From Stappia stellulata DSM 5886 (GTDB taxonomy: Bacteria > Pseudomonadota > Alphaproteobacteria > Rhizobiales > Stappiaceae): a stretch of DNA of 64,000 nucleotides. The position numbers were made by a program, and so were the translations under genes. The stretch is taken from contig NZ_KE384083.1 of assembly GCF_000423705.1 (NCBI RefSeq), positions 186,001 through 250,000 on the forward strand, given 5' to 3'. The number at the start of each line of letters is the position of its first letter. Within the stretch, counting starts at the first letter, position 1. The notes under the pieces are model-generated. The model was not told the DNA's origin. It was given only the letters and a program-made list of their open reading frames with translations, and searched no databases. Below, piece after piece: positions 25,500-34,117 of the stretch.

Positions 25500-25565
25500 C
25501 CCTGAGCACGGTGAAACACCGTCGCTTCTTCCGAATCTTTTTCGCAAGCAAAAGCAGGAGACGTC

Positions 25566-25970
25566 ATGAAGCGCATTCTTCTCTCCCTCGCCCTGGTCGC
25601 CGCCGCAGGCGCCGCCTCCGCCGATGACCACATGATGGGCGTCGAGGCGATGGACCAGTCGGTCGCCAACGGCATCGTGTCCGCCGACAAGGTCACCGCG
25701 GACAAGAACGGCTGGCTGGTGGTGCACCGCACGGACGGCAACAAGCCCGGCCCCGTCGTCGGCCACGCGCCGATCCGCGCCGGCGAAACGAATGACGTGG
25801 CCGCGATCCTCAGCGAGCCGGTCGCTCCCGGCGACAAGCTGATGCTCATGGTCCACGGCGAAGACGGCGGCATGAAAACCGGCGCCTTCGAGTACACGCT
25901 TGGCGCCAAGGAAGACGGCCCGGTCAAGGTCGACGGCAAGCTGGTGATGACCATCGTCACCGCACAATAA
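25566..25970 (+). CDS. Secreted DUF7282-like protein
   Basis: 134 aa. A short signal peptide (about residues 1-19, ending …AGAASA) precedes one small domain with VSADKVTADKNGWLVVHRTDG, GPVVGHAPI and VAPGDKLMLMVHGEDG. These phrases recall DUF7282 proteins of unknown function. AGGAG lies 6 bases before the ATG. Divergent from the ECF sigma gene and preceded by the shared ECF-type promoter, so it is likely induced with the FAS1 protein. Confidence 0.75.
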   Translation: MKRILLSLALVAAAGAASADDHMMGVEAMDQSVANGIVSADKVTADKNGWLVVHRTDGNKPGPVVGHAPIRAGETNDVAAILSEPVAPGDKLMLMVHGEDGGMKTGAFEYTLGAKEDGPVKVDGKLVMTIVTAQ

Positions 25971-26556
25971 GCCCGCGCGCCAAGCCGGTCGCGCGGGGTG
26001 CATCTGCCCCATCGGCTTCCCCTCCCGGCCCCGCGCGACCGAACGAAAAAGGCGCCCGCAAGGCGCGCCTTTTTCGTTCCCTTTTCCGTTTTGAAGATCG
26101 CGGCCCTCACCATGGCCCGGCGCATCGACCTGATGCCGGGCGCATGCATGCCCGCGCAGCCGCCCAGCCGCAAGGCCGGCCGGGAAAAGCCCGAAAGGCT
26201 ACCGTCGTCGTTCGGTGTTTCCGGTGTGTTTTTCAAAAAAACCCGGCGTTTTGCCAAGCACGAATGTCAACGTTTCCGAATCCGGCATTCGCTCCGGGGT
26301 TGCTTCTCCCCGCCAAACACTGTTCCTCGATCAATAATTTTATTTAATTGCGAATATATAAAAATAAATATACTCGTCGGACATTATGCACGGGCCGGCA
26401 CCGGCAATCGGTAAAATGCCAATATATACAATGAGGATATCATTTTTTTCGTTTAGGGTATGGTTAATTTTTACAGTTAAATTAATTATTGCCAGCCCGG
26501 TTTTTAGCCCCCCCCCACCCCGAGATTTCCTTCGCCCATCAGTTGAGAGTCCCTGA
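25971..26556. other. Long intergenic region before the PAS-GGDEF gene
   Basis: 586 bp. After the terminator at 26041-26079 there is no convincing gene. From about 26325 to 26500 the DNA becomes very AT-rich, probably the promoter region. A run of nine C (26508-26516), then A and four C, lies about 40 bp before the ATG at 26557. Confidence 0.65.
26041..26079. terminator. Strong bidirectional terminator
   Basis: Perfect 15-bp stem (GAACGAAAAAGGCGC against GCGCCTTTTTCGTTC) with a 9-nt loop, 70 bp after the DUF7282-like gene. Confidence 0.9.
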
Positions 26557-27831
26557 ATGGCATTTGTTCCCGACGATCAGAAGTCCCTCACGTCCCTTGT
26601 CAACGCGATCGGGGCAAGTGCTGCGATCTTCAGCGCCGACTCACGTGACAATTTCAACATCCTGGCGGCCAACCGGCCCTTCGCGACGATGCTCGATCGC
26701 GACACGGACAACATCGCCGGCGCACGGCTCTCCGACGTGTTTCCCCGGTATCTGATTGTCTCGCTTTCGGAGCGGATCACCGAGTGCCTCGTGACGCAGA
26801 GCACGACGGAGACGGAAATCGTGATCGATCGCGGCGGGCGGGTCTCCTGGTGGCGCCTGGTCTATGCTCCCATCCTGTCGGGAGAAGGCGCAACGCACCG
26901 CGTCCTGAACACCTGCATCGACATCACCGAGAAAAAGCTTCTGGAAGCGTCTTTGAGTCAGTCGCGAAGCCGTTTCGAAGCAGTCGTGGAGGCCGCTTAC
27001 GACGGCATCATCTCCGTCGACCGCGACCATCGCATCGTCTTGTTCAACAGCGCCGCTTGCGAGATTTTCAAGATCGAGCAGGAAGACGCCGTCGGGCGGG
27101 CACTGGAATCGCTGATCCCCTCCCGTTTCCGCGACCGTCATTCGGGTTACCTCGACGGCTTCGGCCGCTCGCCGATCAATTCGCGACCGATGGAATCGCG
27201 TGTCGCGGTCATGGGGCTGCGCTCGGACGGAACCGAATTTCCCGCCGAGGTCACCATCGCCAAGATCAAGGTCGGCGAAGAGGTCGAATACACCGCCGTT
27301 GTGCGCGACATTTCCGAACGCGCGAAACTGATCGACGAATTGCAGCGCGCCGCAATCAAGGACCCCCTTACCGGCGTCTACAATCGCCGCCAGCTGTCCA
27401 AGATCCTGCGCGACGAGGTCGAGCGCTGCCGCCGCTTCGATCATCTGATGACGGTCGCGATGATCGACCTCAACGGCTTCAAGGAAATCAACGACACTCA
27501 CGGTCACCACGTCGGCGACGAGGTTCTCACCGCCTTCACGCATTGTGTCCAGGCAAACCTGCGCGATGTCGACACGCTCGGGCGCTGGGGCGGCGACGAA
27601 TTCATGGTGATCTGGCCGGAAACCGGGGAAGCGGCCGCGGCCGCAATCGTGGACCGCGTTCGCGCGACCCTGAACAGCTCGGCCAGAAAGCTATCGATAC
27701 CCGACATCGCAGTCTCCTTCAGCGTCGGCCTGCAGGAAACAGACGGGACGATCGAGGCGGAGGAGATGATCCTGCGTGCCGACAAGCTGCTTTACCGTGA
27801 CAAACGAAACCGCGACCTGAACCCGGCCTGA
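26557..27831 (+). CDS. PAS-PAS-GGDEF diguanylate cyclase
   Basis: 424 aa, soluble. A first PAS-like domain spans residues about 15-125 (ending VLNTCIDITEKK), a second PAS about 140-255 (AAYDGIISVDRDHRIVLFNSAA … VVRDISERAK). The GGDEF domain starts at IKDPLTGVYNRR, with the intact active site GRWGGDEFMV near residue 350. No RxxD inhibitory site is obvious immediately upstream of GGDEF. It should make c-di-GMP under PAS control. No EAL domain. Confidence 0.92.
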   Translation: MAFVPDDQKSLTSLVNAIGASAAIFSADSRDNFNILAANRPFATMLDRDTDNIAGARLSDVFPRYLIVSLSERITECLVTQSTTETEIVIDRGGRVSWWRLVYAPILSGEGATHRVLNTCIDITEKKLLEASLSQSRSRFEAVVEAAYDGIISVDRDHRIVLFNSAACEIFKIEQEDAVGRALESLIPSRFRDRHSGYLDGFGRSPINSRPMESRVAVMGLRSDGTEFPAEVTIAKIKVGEEVEYTAVVRDISERAKLIDELQRAAIKDPLTGVYNRRQLSKILRDEVERCRRFDHLMTVAMIDLNGFKEINDTHGHHVGDEVLTAFTHCVQANLRDVDTLGRWGGDEFMVIWPETGEAAAAAIVDRVRATLNSSARKLSIPDIAVSFSVGLQETDGTIEAEEMILRADKLLYRDKRNRDLNPA

Positions 27832-27929
27832 CCCCCGGCACGCCCGGCGGGTTTCGAACCCGACAGGAAGATGTCCAGGGGATCCGGGCTCAAAGTCCGG
27901 CCACCCTCTCATCGCCTGTAGATTATCGC

Positions 27930-27941
27930 GCATTTTTATGC
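27930..27941. promoter_or_regulatory. Palindrome upstream of tupB
   Basis: GCAT-TTTT-ATGC inverted repeat 33-44 bp before the preferred tupB start, in an AT-rich patch. Possibly a metalloregulator or promoter element; a small site with modest support. Confidence 0.3.
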
Positions 27942-27973
27942 ATTATTTCCGCGAGGACGGAGAAAATGCATTC

Positions 27974-28681
27974 ATGCAAGATTTCGGGACAACGCTTGCG
28001 GAGGCCATCGGCCTGATCCTTTTGGCCGATGGCGACCTGATCGAGATCATCACGCTGTCGCTGCGCGTCACGCTGAGCGCAGTGATCATTGCCTGTGCGA
28101 TCGGCCTGCCGTTCGGTGCGCTTGTCGGTGCGTTCCGCTTTCCCGGGCGCGCCGTCGTGACCGTTTTCCTGAACGCGCTGATGGGGCTTCCGCCCGTCGT
28201 CGTCGGCCTCGTTGTCTATCTGATGCTGTCCGCTGCCGGGCCGCTCGGCCCGTTGCGACTGCTCTACACACCGACGGCGATGATCATCGCCCAGACCATC
28301 CTCGTCACGCCAATCGTCGCGGCGCTGACGCGCCAGGTGATCGAGGATCTCCAAACGGAATATAGCGAACAGTTCGCCTCGCTCGGCGTCGGCCCGCTCG
28401 ACCGGATCGCTGCCCTTTTGTGGGACGCGCGCTACAGCCTCCTGACCGTCGCGCTTGCCGGCTTTGGCCGGGCCGTTGCCGAGGTCGGCGCCGTGATCAT
28501 CGTCGGCGGCAACATCAATCACGTCACCCGGGTCATGACGACGACCATTGCGCTGGAGACGTCGAAGGGAAACCTCGAGCTCGCGCTGGCACTGGGCGTC
28601 GTGCTTCTGGCAATCGCGGTGATCGTCAATGCCGCGGTAATGGCACTGCGCGCCTCCGCCGTGAGGTCCGCCTATGCCTGA
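27974..28681 (+). CDS. tupB: Tungstate ABC transporter permease (TupB)
   Basis: 235 aa with five or six transmembrane helices. The inner-membrane ABC permease pattern is clear: LPPVVVGLVVYLMLSAAGPLG, SLGVGPLDRIAALLWDARY (EAA-like loop) and GFGRAVAEVGAVIIVGGNI. The TupB family pairs with TupA/TupC. I use the ATG at 27974 because GGAG precedes it; an in-frame ATG at 27938 has no ribosome site. The next gene overlaps by 8 bp. Confidence 0.88.
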   Translation: MQDFGTTLAEAIGLILLADGDLIEIITLSLRVTLSAVIIACAIGLPFGALVGAFRFPGRAVVTVFLNALMGLPPVVVGLVVYLMLSAAGPLGPLRLLYTPTAMIIAQTILVTPIVAALTRQVIEDLQTEYSEQFASLGVGPLDRIAALLWDARYSLLTVALAGFGRAVAEVGAVIIVGGNINHVTRVMTTTIALETSKGNLELALALGVVLLAIAVIVNAAVMALRASAVRSAYA

Positions 28682-29480
28682 TGCACGGCTGAAGACGATC
28701 GAGGGCGGACGGACAAGTCCCGAAGCCGCACAAGCGCCACTGCTGATGCAGGCCCGCAAGCTGTCGTTTTGTCCGAACGGCAAGCCGCTGGTCGACACCG
28801 TCGATCTCGACATTCGCGAAGGCCGCCGCCTTGTCGTCATGGGCGCGAACGGCGCCGGGAAAAGCCTGCTGCTGCGTCTGCTGCACGGGCTGCTGCCGCC
28901 CTCCGGCGGCGAGGTCGTCTGGCAGGGAAAACCGCTCGACCGTGCGGCCATGCGCGAGCAGGCGATGGTGTTCCAGCGCCCGGTGATGTTGCGCCGGTCG
29001 GTGATCGCGAACCTCCAGTTTGCCCTGGCCGTGCGCGGCATCGGCGGGACGGAACGCCGCCGGCGCGTGGAGGAAGCGCTGGAGCAGGCGCGCCTCGGCG
29101 ATCTGGCCAGACATCCCGCGCGGGTGCTTTCGGGCGGCGAACAGCAGCGGCTTGCGCTGGCGCGCGCACTCGCCTGCACCCCGCGACTGCTGTTTCTGGA
29201 CGAACCGACCGCCAGTCTCGACCCCGCATCGACGCTCGCGATCGAAAACCTGATCGCCACCGCCCATGCCCGCGGCATCACCATCGTCATGATCACCCAT
29301 GACAAGGGCCAGGCGCGGCGCCTGGGTGACGACATCGCCTTTCTGCATGGGGGACGCCTGGTCGAGACCGGCCCGGCGGCCCGCGTGCTTGAAACCCCGA
29401 ACTCGGGCGCCGCGCGCGCCTGGCTGGAGGGGCGTCTGTATCTGGACGACCTCTCTTCGACCCCATCCCCGACACCCTGA
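28674..29480 (+). CDS. tupC: Tungstate ABC transporter ATP-binding protein (TupC)
   Basis: 268 aa ABC ATPase with Walker A MGANGAGKSLLLRLLHGLLP, Q-loop MVFQRPVMLRRS, signature LSGGEQQRLALARAL, Walker B LLFLDEPTASLD and switch His in MITHD. The preceding and following genes encode its permease and binding protein. A 30-residue N-terminal extension precedes the domain. Confidence 0.92.
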   Translation: MPDARLKTIEGGRTSPEAAQAPLLMQARKLSFCPNGKPLVDTVDLDIREGRRLVVMGANGAGKSLLLRLLHGLLPPSGGEVVWQGKPLDRAAMREQAMVFQRPVMLRRSVIANLQFALAVRGIGGTERRRRVEEALEQARLGDLARHPARVLSGGEQQRLALARALACTPRLLFLDEPTASLDPASTLAIENLIATAHARGITIVMITHDKGQARRLGDDIAFLHGGRLVETGPAARVLETPNSGAARAWLEGRLYLDDLSSTPSPTP

Positions 29481-29497
29481 ACACACGGGAGCATCAC

Positions 29498-30343
29498 ATG
29501 TTCAGACGTCAGTTCCTTTCCCTCGCCCTCGCCGGCACCGTTGCGGCAACCCTGTCGGCCGGACTGTCGGCGCCGGTCGCGGCGGCCGATGACTTCATCA
29601 TCGTGCAGTCGACGACCTCGACGCAGAACTCCGGCCTTTTCGACCACCTGCTGCCGATCTTCACCGACAAGACCGGCATCGAGGTCCGCGTCGTTGCCGT
29701 GGGAACCGGTCAGGCGATCAAGAACGCAGCCAATGGCGACGGCGACGTGCTTTTCGTGCATGCTCGCCCGGCGGAGGAAAAATTCGTCGCTGCCGGTCAC
29801 GGCGTGAAGCGTCATGACGTCATGTACAACGACTTCGTGATCGTCGGACCGCCGTCCGACCCCGCCGGCATCGCCGGATCCTCCGACATCGTCAACGCAC
29901 TCACCAAGATCGCCTCGACCAAGGCGCCGTTTGCCTCGCGCGGCGACGACAGCGGCACCAACAAGGCAGAACTGCGCCTGTGGAAGGACGCCGGCATCGA
30001 TGTCGGCGAGGCCTCGGGCGACTGGTACCGCGAAACCGGCTCCGGCATGGGCGCGACGCTCAACACGGGCACGGGCATGGGCGCCTACATCATGACCGAC
30101 CGTGCGACCTGGATCGCCTTCGGCAACAAGGGCGACTACGAGATCGCGGTCGAGGGCGACAACCGCATGTTCAACCAGTACGGCATCATCCTGGTCAACG
30201 CCGAGAAGCACCCGAACGTGAAAAGCGAACTCGGCAAGTCCTTCGTCGACTGGGTGATTTCGGAAGACGGCCAATCCGCCATCGCCAACTACAAGGTGGA
30301 CGGCCAGCAGCTGTTCTTCCCGAACGCACCCGCCGGCAGCTGA
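29498..30343 (+). CDS. tupA: Tungstate-binding periplasmic protein (TupA)
   Basis: 281 aa. Signal peptide about residues 1-29 (…APVAAADD). The mature protein begins with the oxyanion motif VQSTTSTQNSGLF, followed by GTGQAIKNAANGDGDVLFVH and SRGDDSGTNKAEL, all typical of TupA rather than ModA. It binds tungstate for TupBC, which would supply W-dependent enzymes such as formate dehydrogenase. The order tupB-tupC-tupA differs from the common tupABC. Confidence 0.93.
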   Translation: MFRRQFLSLALAGTVAATLSAGLSAPVAAADDFIIVQSTTSTQNSGLFDHLLPIFTDKTGIEVRVVAVGTGQAIKNAANGDGDVLFVHARPAEEKFVAAGHGVKRHDVMYNDFVIVGPPSDPAGIAGSSDIVNALTKIASTKAPFASRGDDSGTNKAELRLWKDAGIDVGEASGDWYRETGSGMGATLNTGTGMGAYIMTDRATWIAFGNKGDYEIAVEGDNRMFNQYGIILVNAEKHPNVKSELGKSFVDWVISEDGQSAIANYKVDGQQLFFPNAPAGS

Positions 30344-30350
30344 TCGGCAA

Positions 30351-30378
30351 GCCTGCGCCGGTCGGATCCGGCGCAGGC
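30351..30378 (+). terminator. Terminator-like hairpin after tupA
   Basis: Perfect 11-bp stem GCCTGCGCCGG/CCGGCGCAGGC with a 6-nt loop and a pyrimidine-rich tail. It lies 8 bp after the tupA stop. Confidence 0.7.
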
Positions 30379-30491
30379 CCTCTCTCCCCGGGCGCCCTGC
30401 GGCACACTCGCCGCCCCCCCGACAGGGCACTGCGCCCGGCCTGTTCCTCCCGCCGCCCCTCTCTTCCTTCAAGCCTTTTCGGAGACCAGCG

Positions 30492-31301
30492 ATGCGCCTT
30501 GCGCTTGCGACCGCCGTTGTCCTGTCCCTCTTCACGATCCCCACGATGGCCGACACATCCGTCAAACTGCATGCCGCCGGCAGCCTCAAGGCCGCCATGA
30601 GCGATATCGCCGATCTTTACCAGGAAACCCACGGCCGCCCCGTGGACCGCACGTTCGGCCCCTCCGGCCTGCTGCGCGAGCGCATCGAGGGCGGCGAGGC
30701 GGCCGAGGTCTACGCCTCCGCCAACATGAAACACCCGACGACCCTCTCCAAAGCCGGCACGACCGGTCCGGTTGCCCTCTTCGCCCGCAACCGGCTTTGC
30801 GCGCTCGTGCAGGCGGACCTGACGGTGAAACCGGACACGCTGCTTGCCACCATGCTGGATCCGCAAGTTCGGGTCGGAACCTCGACGCCCAAGGCGGACC
30901 CGGCCGGCGACTACGCCTTCCAGGTGTTCGACAAGGCGGAGACCGTTTCAAGCGGTGCGGGCGAGACCCTCAAGGCCAAGGCGCTTCAGCTTACCGGCGG
31001 CAAGGACAGCGCCAAGGCACCGGAGGGACGCAATCCCTACGGCTGGGTGATGGAAACGGACAAGGCCGACCTCTTCCTGACCTATTGCACCAATGCAGTC
31101 CTCGCGCAGCGGGACGTTCCGGCCTTGCGGATCGTTCAGCTTCCGCCCGTCCTTTCCGTCGGCGCTGCCTACGGCCTCACAGTCGTGAAGGATGCGCCGG
31201 AGGCTGCGTGGCAGCTCGCGTTTTTCATCCTGTCTCCCGCGGGGCAGGAGATCCTGGCCTCCTACGGCTTCTCGGTCGCCGGCACCCCCGACGCGCCCTG
31301 A
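30492..31301 (+). CDS. ModA-like periplasmic solute-binding protein (orphan)
   Basis: 269 aa with a signal peptide (residues about 1-20). The mature start SVKLHAAGSLKAAMSDIADLYQ and the loops TFGPSGLLRERIEGG and VEVYASAN-like EVYASANM are those of ModA/extracellular oxyanion-binding proteins. The DLFLTYCTNAV region is near the C-terminal lobe. There is no modBC partner here; it lies 148 bp after tupA behind a hairpin. It may bind molybdate or another anion, or share TupBC. Confidence 0.8.
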   Translation: MRLALATAVVLSLFTIPTMADTSVKLHAAGSLKAAMSDIADLYQETHGRPVDRTFGPSGLLRERIEGGEAAEVYASANMKHPTTLSKAGTTGPVALFARNRLCALVQADLTVKPDTLLATMLDPQVRVGTSTPKADPAGDYAFQVFDKAETVSSGAGETLKAKALQLTGGKDSAKAPEGRNPYGWVMETDKADLFLTYCTNAVLAQRDVPALRIVQLPPVLSVGAAYGLTVVKDAPEAAWQLAFFILSPAGQEILASYGFSVAGTPDAP

Positions 31302-31707
31302 GGGACGAATATCCCGGCCTTGCGCATTCTTGAGCTATCCGGCATCGACGGCGCGCAAAGCCGAAACCGTTGAAAAAAGGCCGCAGACAACAAAAATCCG
31401 GGCCGATCACGAAAACGTGACGTTTACCGTGTCACGATTACGCCTCATGTCCGCCCCATTCCCGCCTGCATGAAAATCGAATTTCTTTCAACGACTTGCA
31501 TAGCCAGGAACTGTTTCGGTTAAATTTTTACAAACGAGAACCCTTCAGTTTGTGATCCATATTACGGTTTCGTCAGGATGTTTGAGCAAGTCTCGTCAGT
31601 GTGGCGTCTAGAATAAACCGACGTCGGACACCAGATCTTAACGGTATCGACATTCAGGCGCTCACCGATGCGTAAAAGTCGGGAGCGCCAGGCCTTGGGA
31701 GGCGCGA
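31302..31707. other. Intergenic region
   Basis: 406 bp with no credible gene. The AT content rises from about 31470 to 31570, presumably for the promoter of the next gene. I see no clear repeat or terminator. Confidence 0.5.
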
Positions 31708-32349
31708 ATGTTTGGCATGAAGAGACTTGGGCGACACACGGCACTTGCCGCTGCACTCGCCATGACACTTGCAGGCGGCAGCGCGATGGCGCTGGACGTC
31801 ACCAATGAGCGCGACCTGAAGAAACAGGACAGGGAAACCTTCCTGCTTCCCAGCGACCGTCTCGCCGTCACGCTTGGAATCCCTGAAGGCACGTCTTCGG
31901 GATCGGATGACTACGCGATCTGGGTCGGCGAGGTCGAGCTGAACGGTCGCACCGCCGTCTGGGTCGAGCTGATCGACGAACACGGCGAGGTCGTCTACGA
32001 CAGCGAGGTTTCGCACAACGAGACCCATTTGCTGCCGAACGGTCGGGCCGTCGTCGTACGCGCCCTTCTCGACGACAGCGCCGATCCCGCGCAAACCGTC
32101 GCGAAAACCGACGAGTCGCGCGTCGCCCCCGATGCCCGGCTGGTGGTCACGCGCCGGGTCGTCGACGCGCCCTCCGTCCAGACCGCGATCGAGTTCGTGG
32201 AACAGACGCCGACGCAGGAATCGACCGCGATGATGCGGATCGCCGCCTTCGGCGAACGCATCTGGACAGCCATCGTTGCAAGTCTCGCTGCCGCGACCGA
32301 TGGCGTGCTTGTTGCGTGGAACTGGCTTACGGAACCCTTCCGGGCCTGA
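31708..32349 (+). CDS. Hypothetical exported protein
   Basis: 213 aa. A signal peptide (about residues 1-28, ending GGSAMALD) precedes a domain of unknown type with FLLPSDRLAVTLGIPEG and VWVELIDEHGEVVYDSEV. A second hydrophobic segment near residues 187-205 may anchor the C-terminus. GGGAGG lies just before the ATG. I do not recognise the family. The gene is isolated between two long spacers. Confidence 0.65.
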   Translation: MFGMKRLGRHTALAAALAMTLAGGSAMALDVTNERDLKKQDRETFLLPSDRLAVTLGIPEGTSSGSDDYAIWVGEVELNGRTAVWVELIDEHGEVVYDSEVSHNETHLLPNGRAVVVRALLDDSADPAQTVAKTDESRVAPDARLVVTRRVVDAPSVQTAIEFVEQTPTQESTAMMRIAAFGERIWTAIVASLAAATDGVLVAWNWLTEPFRA

Positions 32350-32555
32350 CGGGTTTACATCACGCGCCCCACGACCGGTTTTGGCAGGCCGTCTTCGCGG
32401 CCTGCCGGAACAACCGACGAGATTTTCAGGTTCCGGCCCGGAGAAGCTTCCCCGCGACCCGACGCCGGCCTCCCCTCACGGGCCACCGTTTTCCGCAGCA
32501 TCGCGCGCGGCGAGCGGTGGCCCGAAATCTTTTCGCGTCCTGGTGCCAAAAACGC

Positions 32556-32583
32556 TAATCCATCAAGGACAAGCGGCCGTAAG
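32556..32583 (+). promoter_or_regulatory. Candidate RpoE (ChrR-type) promoter of the photolyase operon
   Basis: TAATCC (32556-32561), 18 bases, TAAG (32580-32583). The published consensus of the Rhodobacter sphaeroides singlet-oxygen sigma factor is TGATCC-N18-TAAG, so one base differs and the spacing is exact. It precedes phr by about 40 bp, and a ChrR-like gene lies 7 kb downstream. Confidence 0.6.
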
Positions 32584-32624
32584 AAGGAATTGCAAGCGCC
32601 CCTGGACCCGGACTTTCACGGACA

Positions 32625-34103
32625 ATGGTCGAAAAAGAAATTCCCGCCGCAACCGTCGTCTGGTTTCGAAACGATCTGCGCATCGATGACAACCCTGCCC
32701 TGGCAGCCGCCCTCGACGGCGGCGGTCCGGTCATCGCACTCTATGTCCTCGACGACGAGACACCCGGCCCTCGCCCACTCGGCGCGGCAAGCCGCTGGTG
32801 GCTGCACCATTCTCTGACCGCACTTCGCGACGCCCTCGAGACACTCGGGATCGCTTTGATCCTGCGGCGCGGCACGGCCGGGGATGTCGTATCCGAGGTC
32901 GTTGGCGAGGTCGCCGCCGCCCGCGTCGTGTGGAACCGCCGATACGATCCCGGCGGCGTCGCGACCGACACGCGGATCAAGGCGGACCTGAAGCGAAACG
33001 GCGTGGAAACGTCAAGTTTCAACGCCGCGCTTCTTGTCGAACCCTGGGAGGTGAAAACCGGCAACGGCGCCCCCTACAAGGTGTTCACTCCGTTCTGGCG
33101 GGCCGCACGTGCCCTTGGGGCGATGCCCCATCCCGCCGGCAAGCCCGACCCGGCACCCCGCCCGACGACGGGCCGGGACGATCTTCCGCACAGCGAGCGC
33201 CTTGCAGACTGGGCGCTTCTTCCCACCCGCCCCGACTGGGCAGGCGGATTGCGCGAGACCTGGACTCCGGGCGAGTCCGGTGCGCTTGCGCGGCTTGAGA
33301 GTTTTCTGTCCGACCGGCTTGCCGACTACGCCGGCCACCGCGACGAGCCGGCTGCCGCCGTCACCTCGATGCTGTCGCCACACCTCAGGTTCGGCGAGAT
33401 TTCGCCACGCCGCATTTGGGCCGCAGCGGAGCATCGCGCCGACGACGGCCGCACGGCGGTTGGCGACACGACGCTTGCCAAATTTCAGGCGGAGCTCGGC
33501 TGGCGGGAGTTTTCCCACCACCTGCTGTTCCACTTTCCAACCCTCCCCCACGAGAACTTCCAGCCGAAGTTCGACGCCTTCCCCTGGCGCGAGAACGCGG
33601 CGGAGTTCCACGCCTGGACCAAGGGCCAGACCGGCTATCCGCTGGTCGATGCCGGCATGCGCGAGCTTTGGCACACGGGCTACATGCACAACCGCGTGCG
33701 CATGGTCGTCGGCTCCTTCCTGGTAAAACACCTTCTTATGGACTGGCGGGCGGGCGAGGCATGGTTCTGGGATACGCTCGTCGACGCCGACGACGCCAAC
33801 AATTCGGCAAGCTGGCAGTGGATTGCCGGTTCGGGCGCGGATGCCGCCCCCTATTTCCGGATCTTCAACCCGACCACCCAGGGCGAGAAGTTCGACAAGG
33901 CCGGCGACTACACGCGCCGCTGGGTGCCCGAACTGGCGAACGTCCCCGACAAATACCTCTTCAAGCCGCATGAGGCGCCCGCGTCCGTTCTGGTGGATGC
34001 AGGCGTGCGTCTGGGCACCACCTATCCGCGCCCGGTCGTCGATCACGGCAAGGCGCGCCAGCGCGCCCTTGACGCATTCCAATCCATAAAAAACGCTGCA
34101 TAA
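32625..34103 (+). CDS. phr: Deoxyribodipyrimidine photolyase (CPD class I)
   Basis: 492 aa. Photolyase/cryptochrome fold: N-terminal VVWFRNDLRIDDNPALAAAL, then AWTKGQTGYPLVDAGMREL, GEAWFWDTLVDADDANN and GSGADAAPYFRIFNPTTQGE in the FAD domain. It repairs UV-induced pyrimidine dimers in light. First gene of a plus-strand run (phr, FAD oxidase, DUF1365, cfa, MFS) with gaps of 2-29 bp. Photolyase is a classic member of the alphaproteobacterial RpoE-ChrR regulon. Confidence 0.95.
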   Translation: MVEKEIPAATVVWFRNDLRIDDNPALAAALDGGGPVIALYVLDDETPGPRPLGAASRWWLHHSLTALRDALETLGIALILRRGTAGDVVSEVVGEVAAARVVWNRRYDPGGVATDTRIKADLKRNGVETSSFNAALLVEPWEVKTGNGAPYKVFTPFWRAARALGAMPHPAGKPDPAPRPTTGRDDLPHSERLADWALLPTRPDWAGGLRETWTPGESGALARLESFLSDRLADYAGHRDEPAAAVTSMLSPHLRFGEISPRRIWAAAEHRADDGRTAVGDTTLAKFQAELGWREFSHHLLFHFPTLPHENFQPKFDAFPWRENAAEFHAWTKGQTGYPLVDAGMRELWHTGYMHNRVRMVVGSFLVKHLLMDWRAGEAWFWDTLVDADDANNSASWQWIAGSGADAAPYFRIFNPTTQGEKFDKAGDYTRRWVPELANVPDKYLFKPHEAPASVLVDAGVRLGTTYPRPVVDHGKARQRALDAFQSIKNAA

Positions 34104-34117
34104 GAAAAGGACACGCC

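Noticed and set aside
27848-27905. tRNA-like fragment on the minus strand (T-arm-like GGGTTCGAAACCC and an anticodon-arm-like CCGGACTTTGAGCCCGG).
   Set aside because: The acceptor arms do not pair, the D-arm is missing and the anticodon stem has a mismatch. Treated as a chance or terminator-like hairpin after the GGDEF gene.
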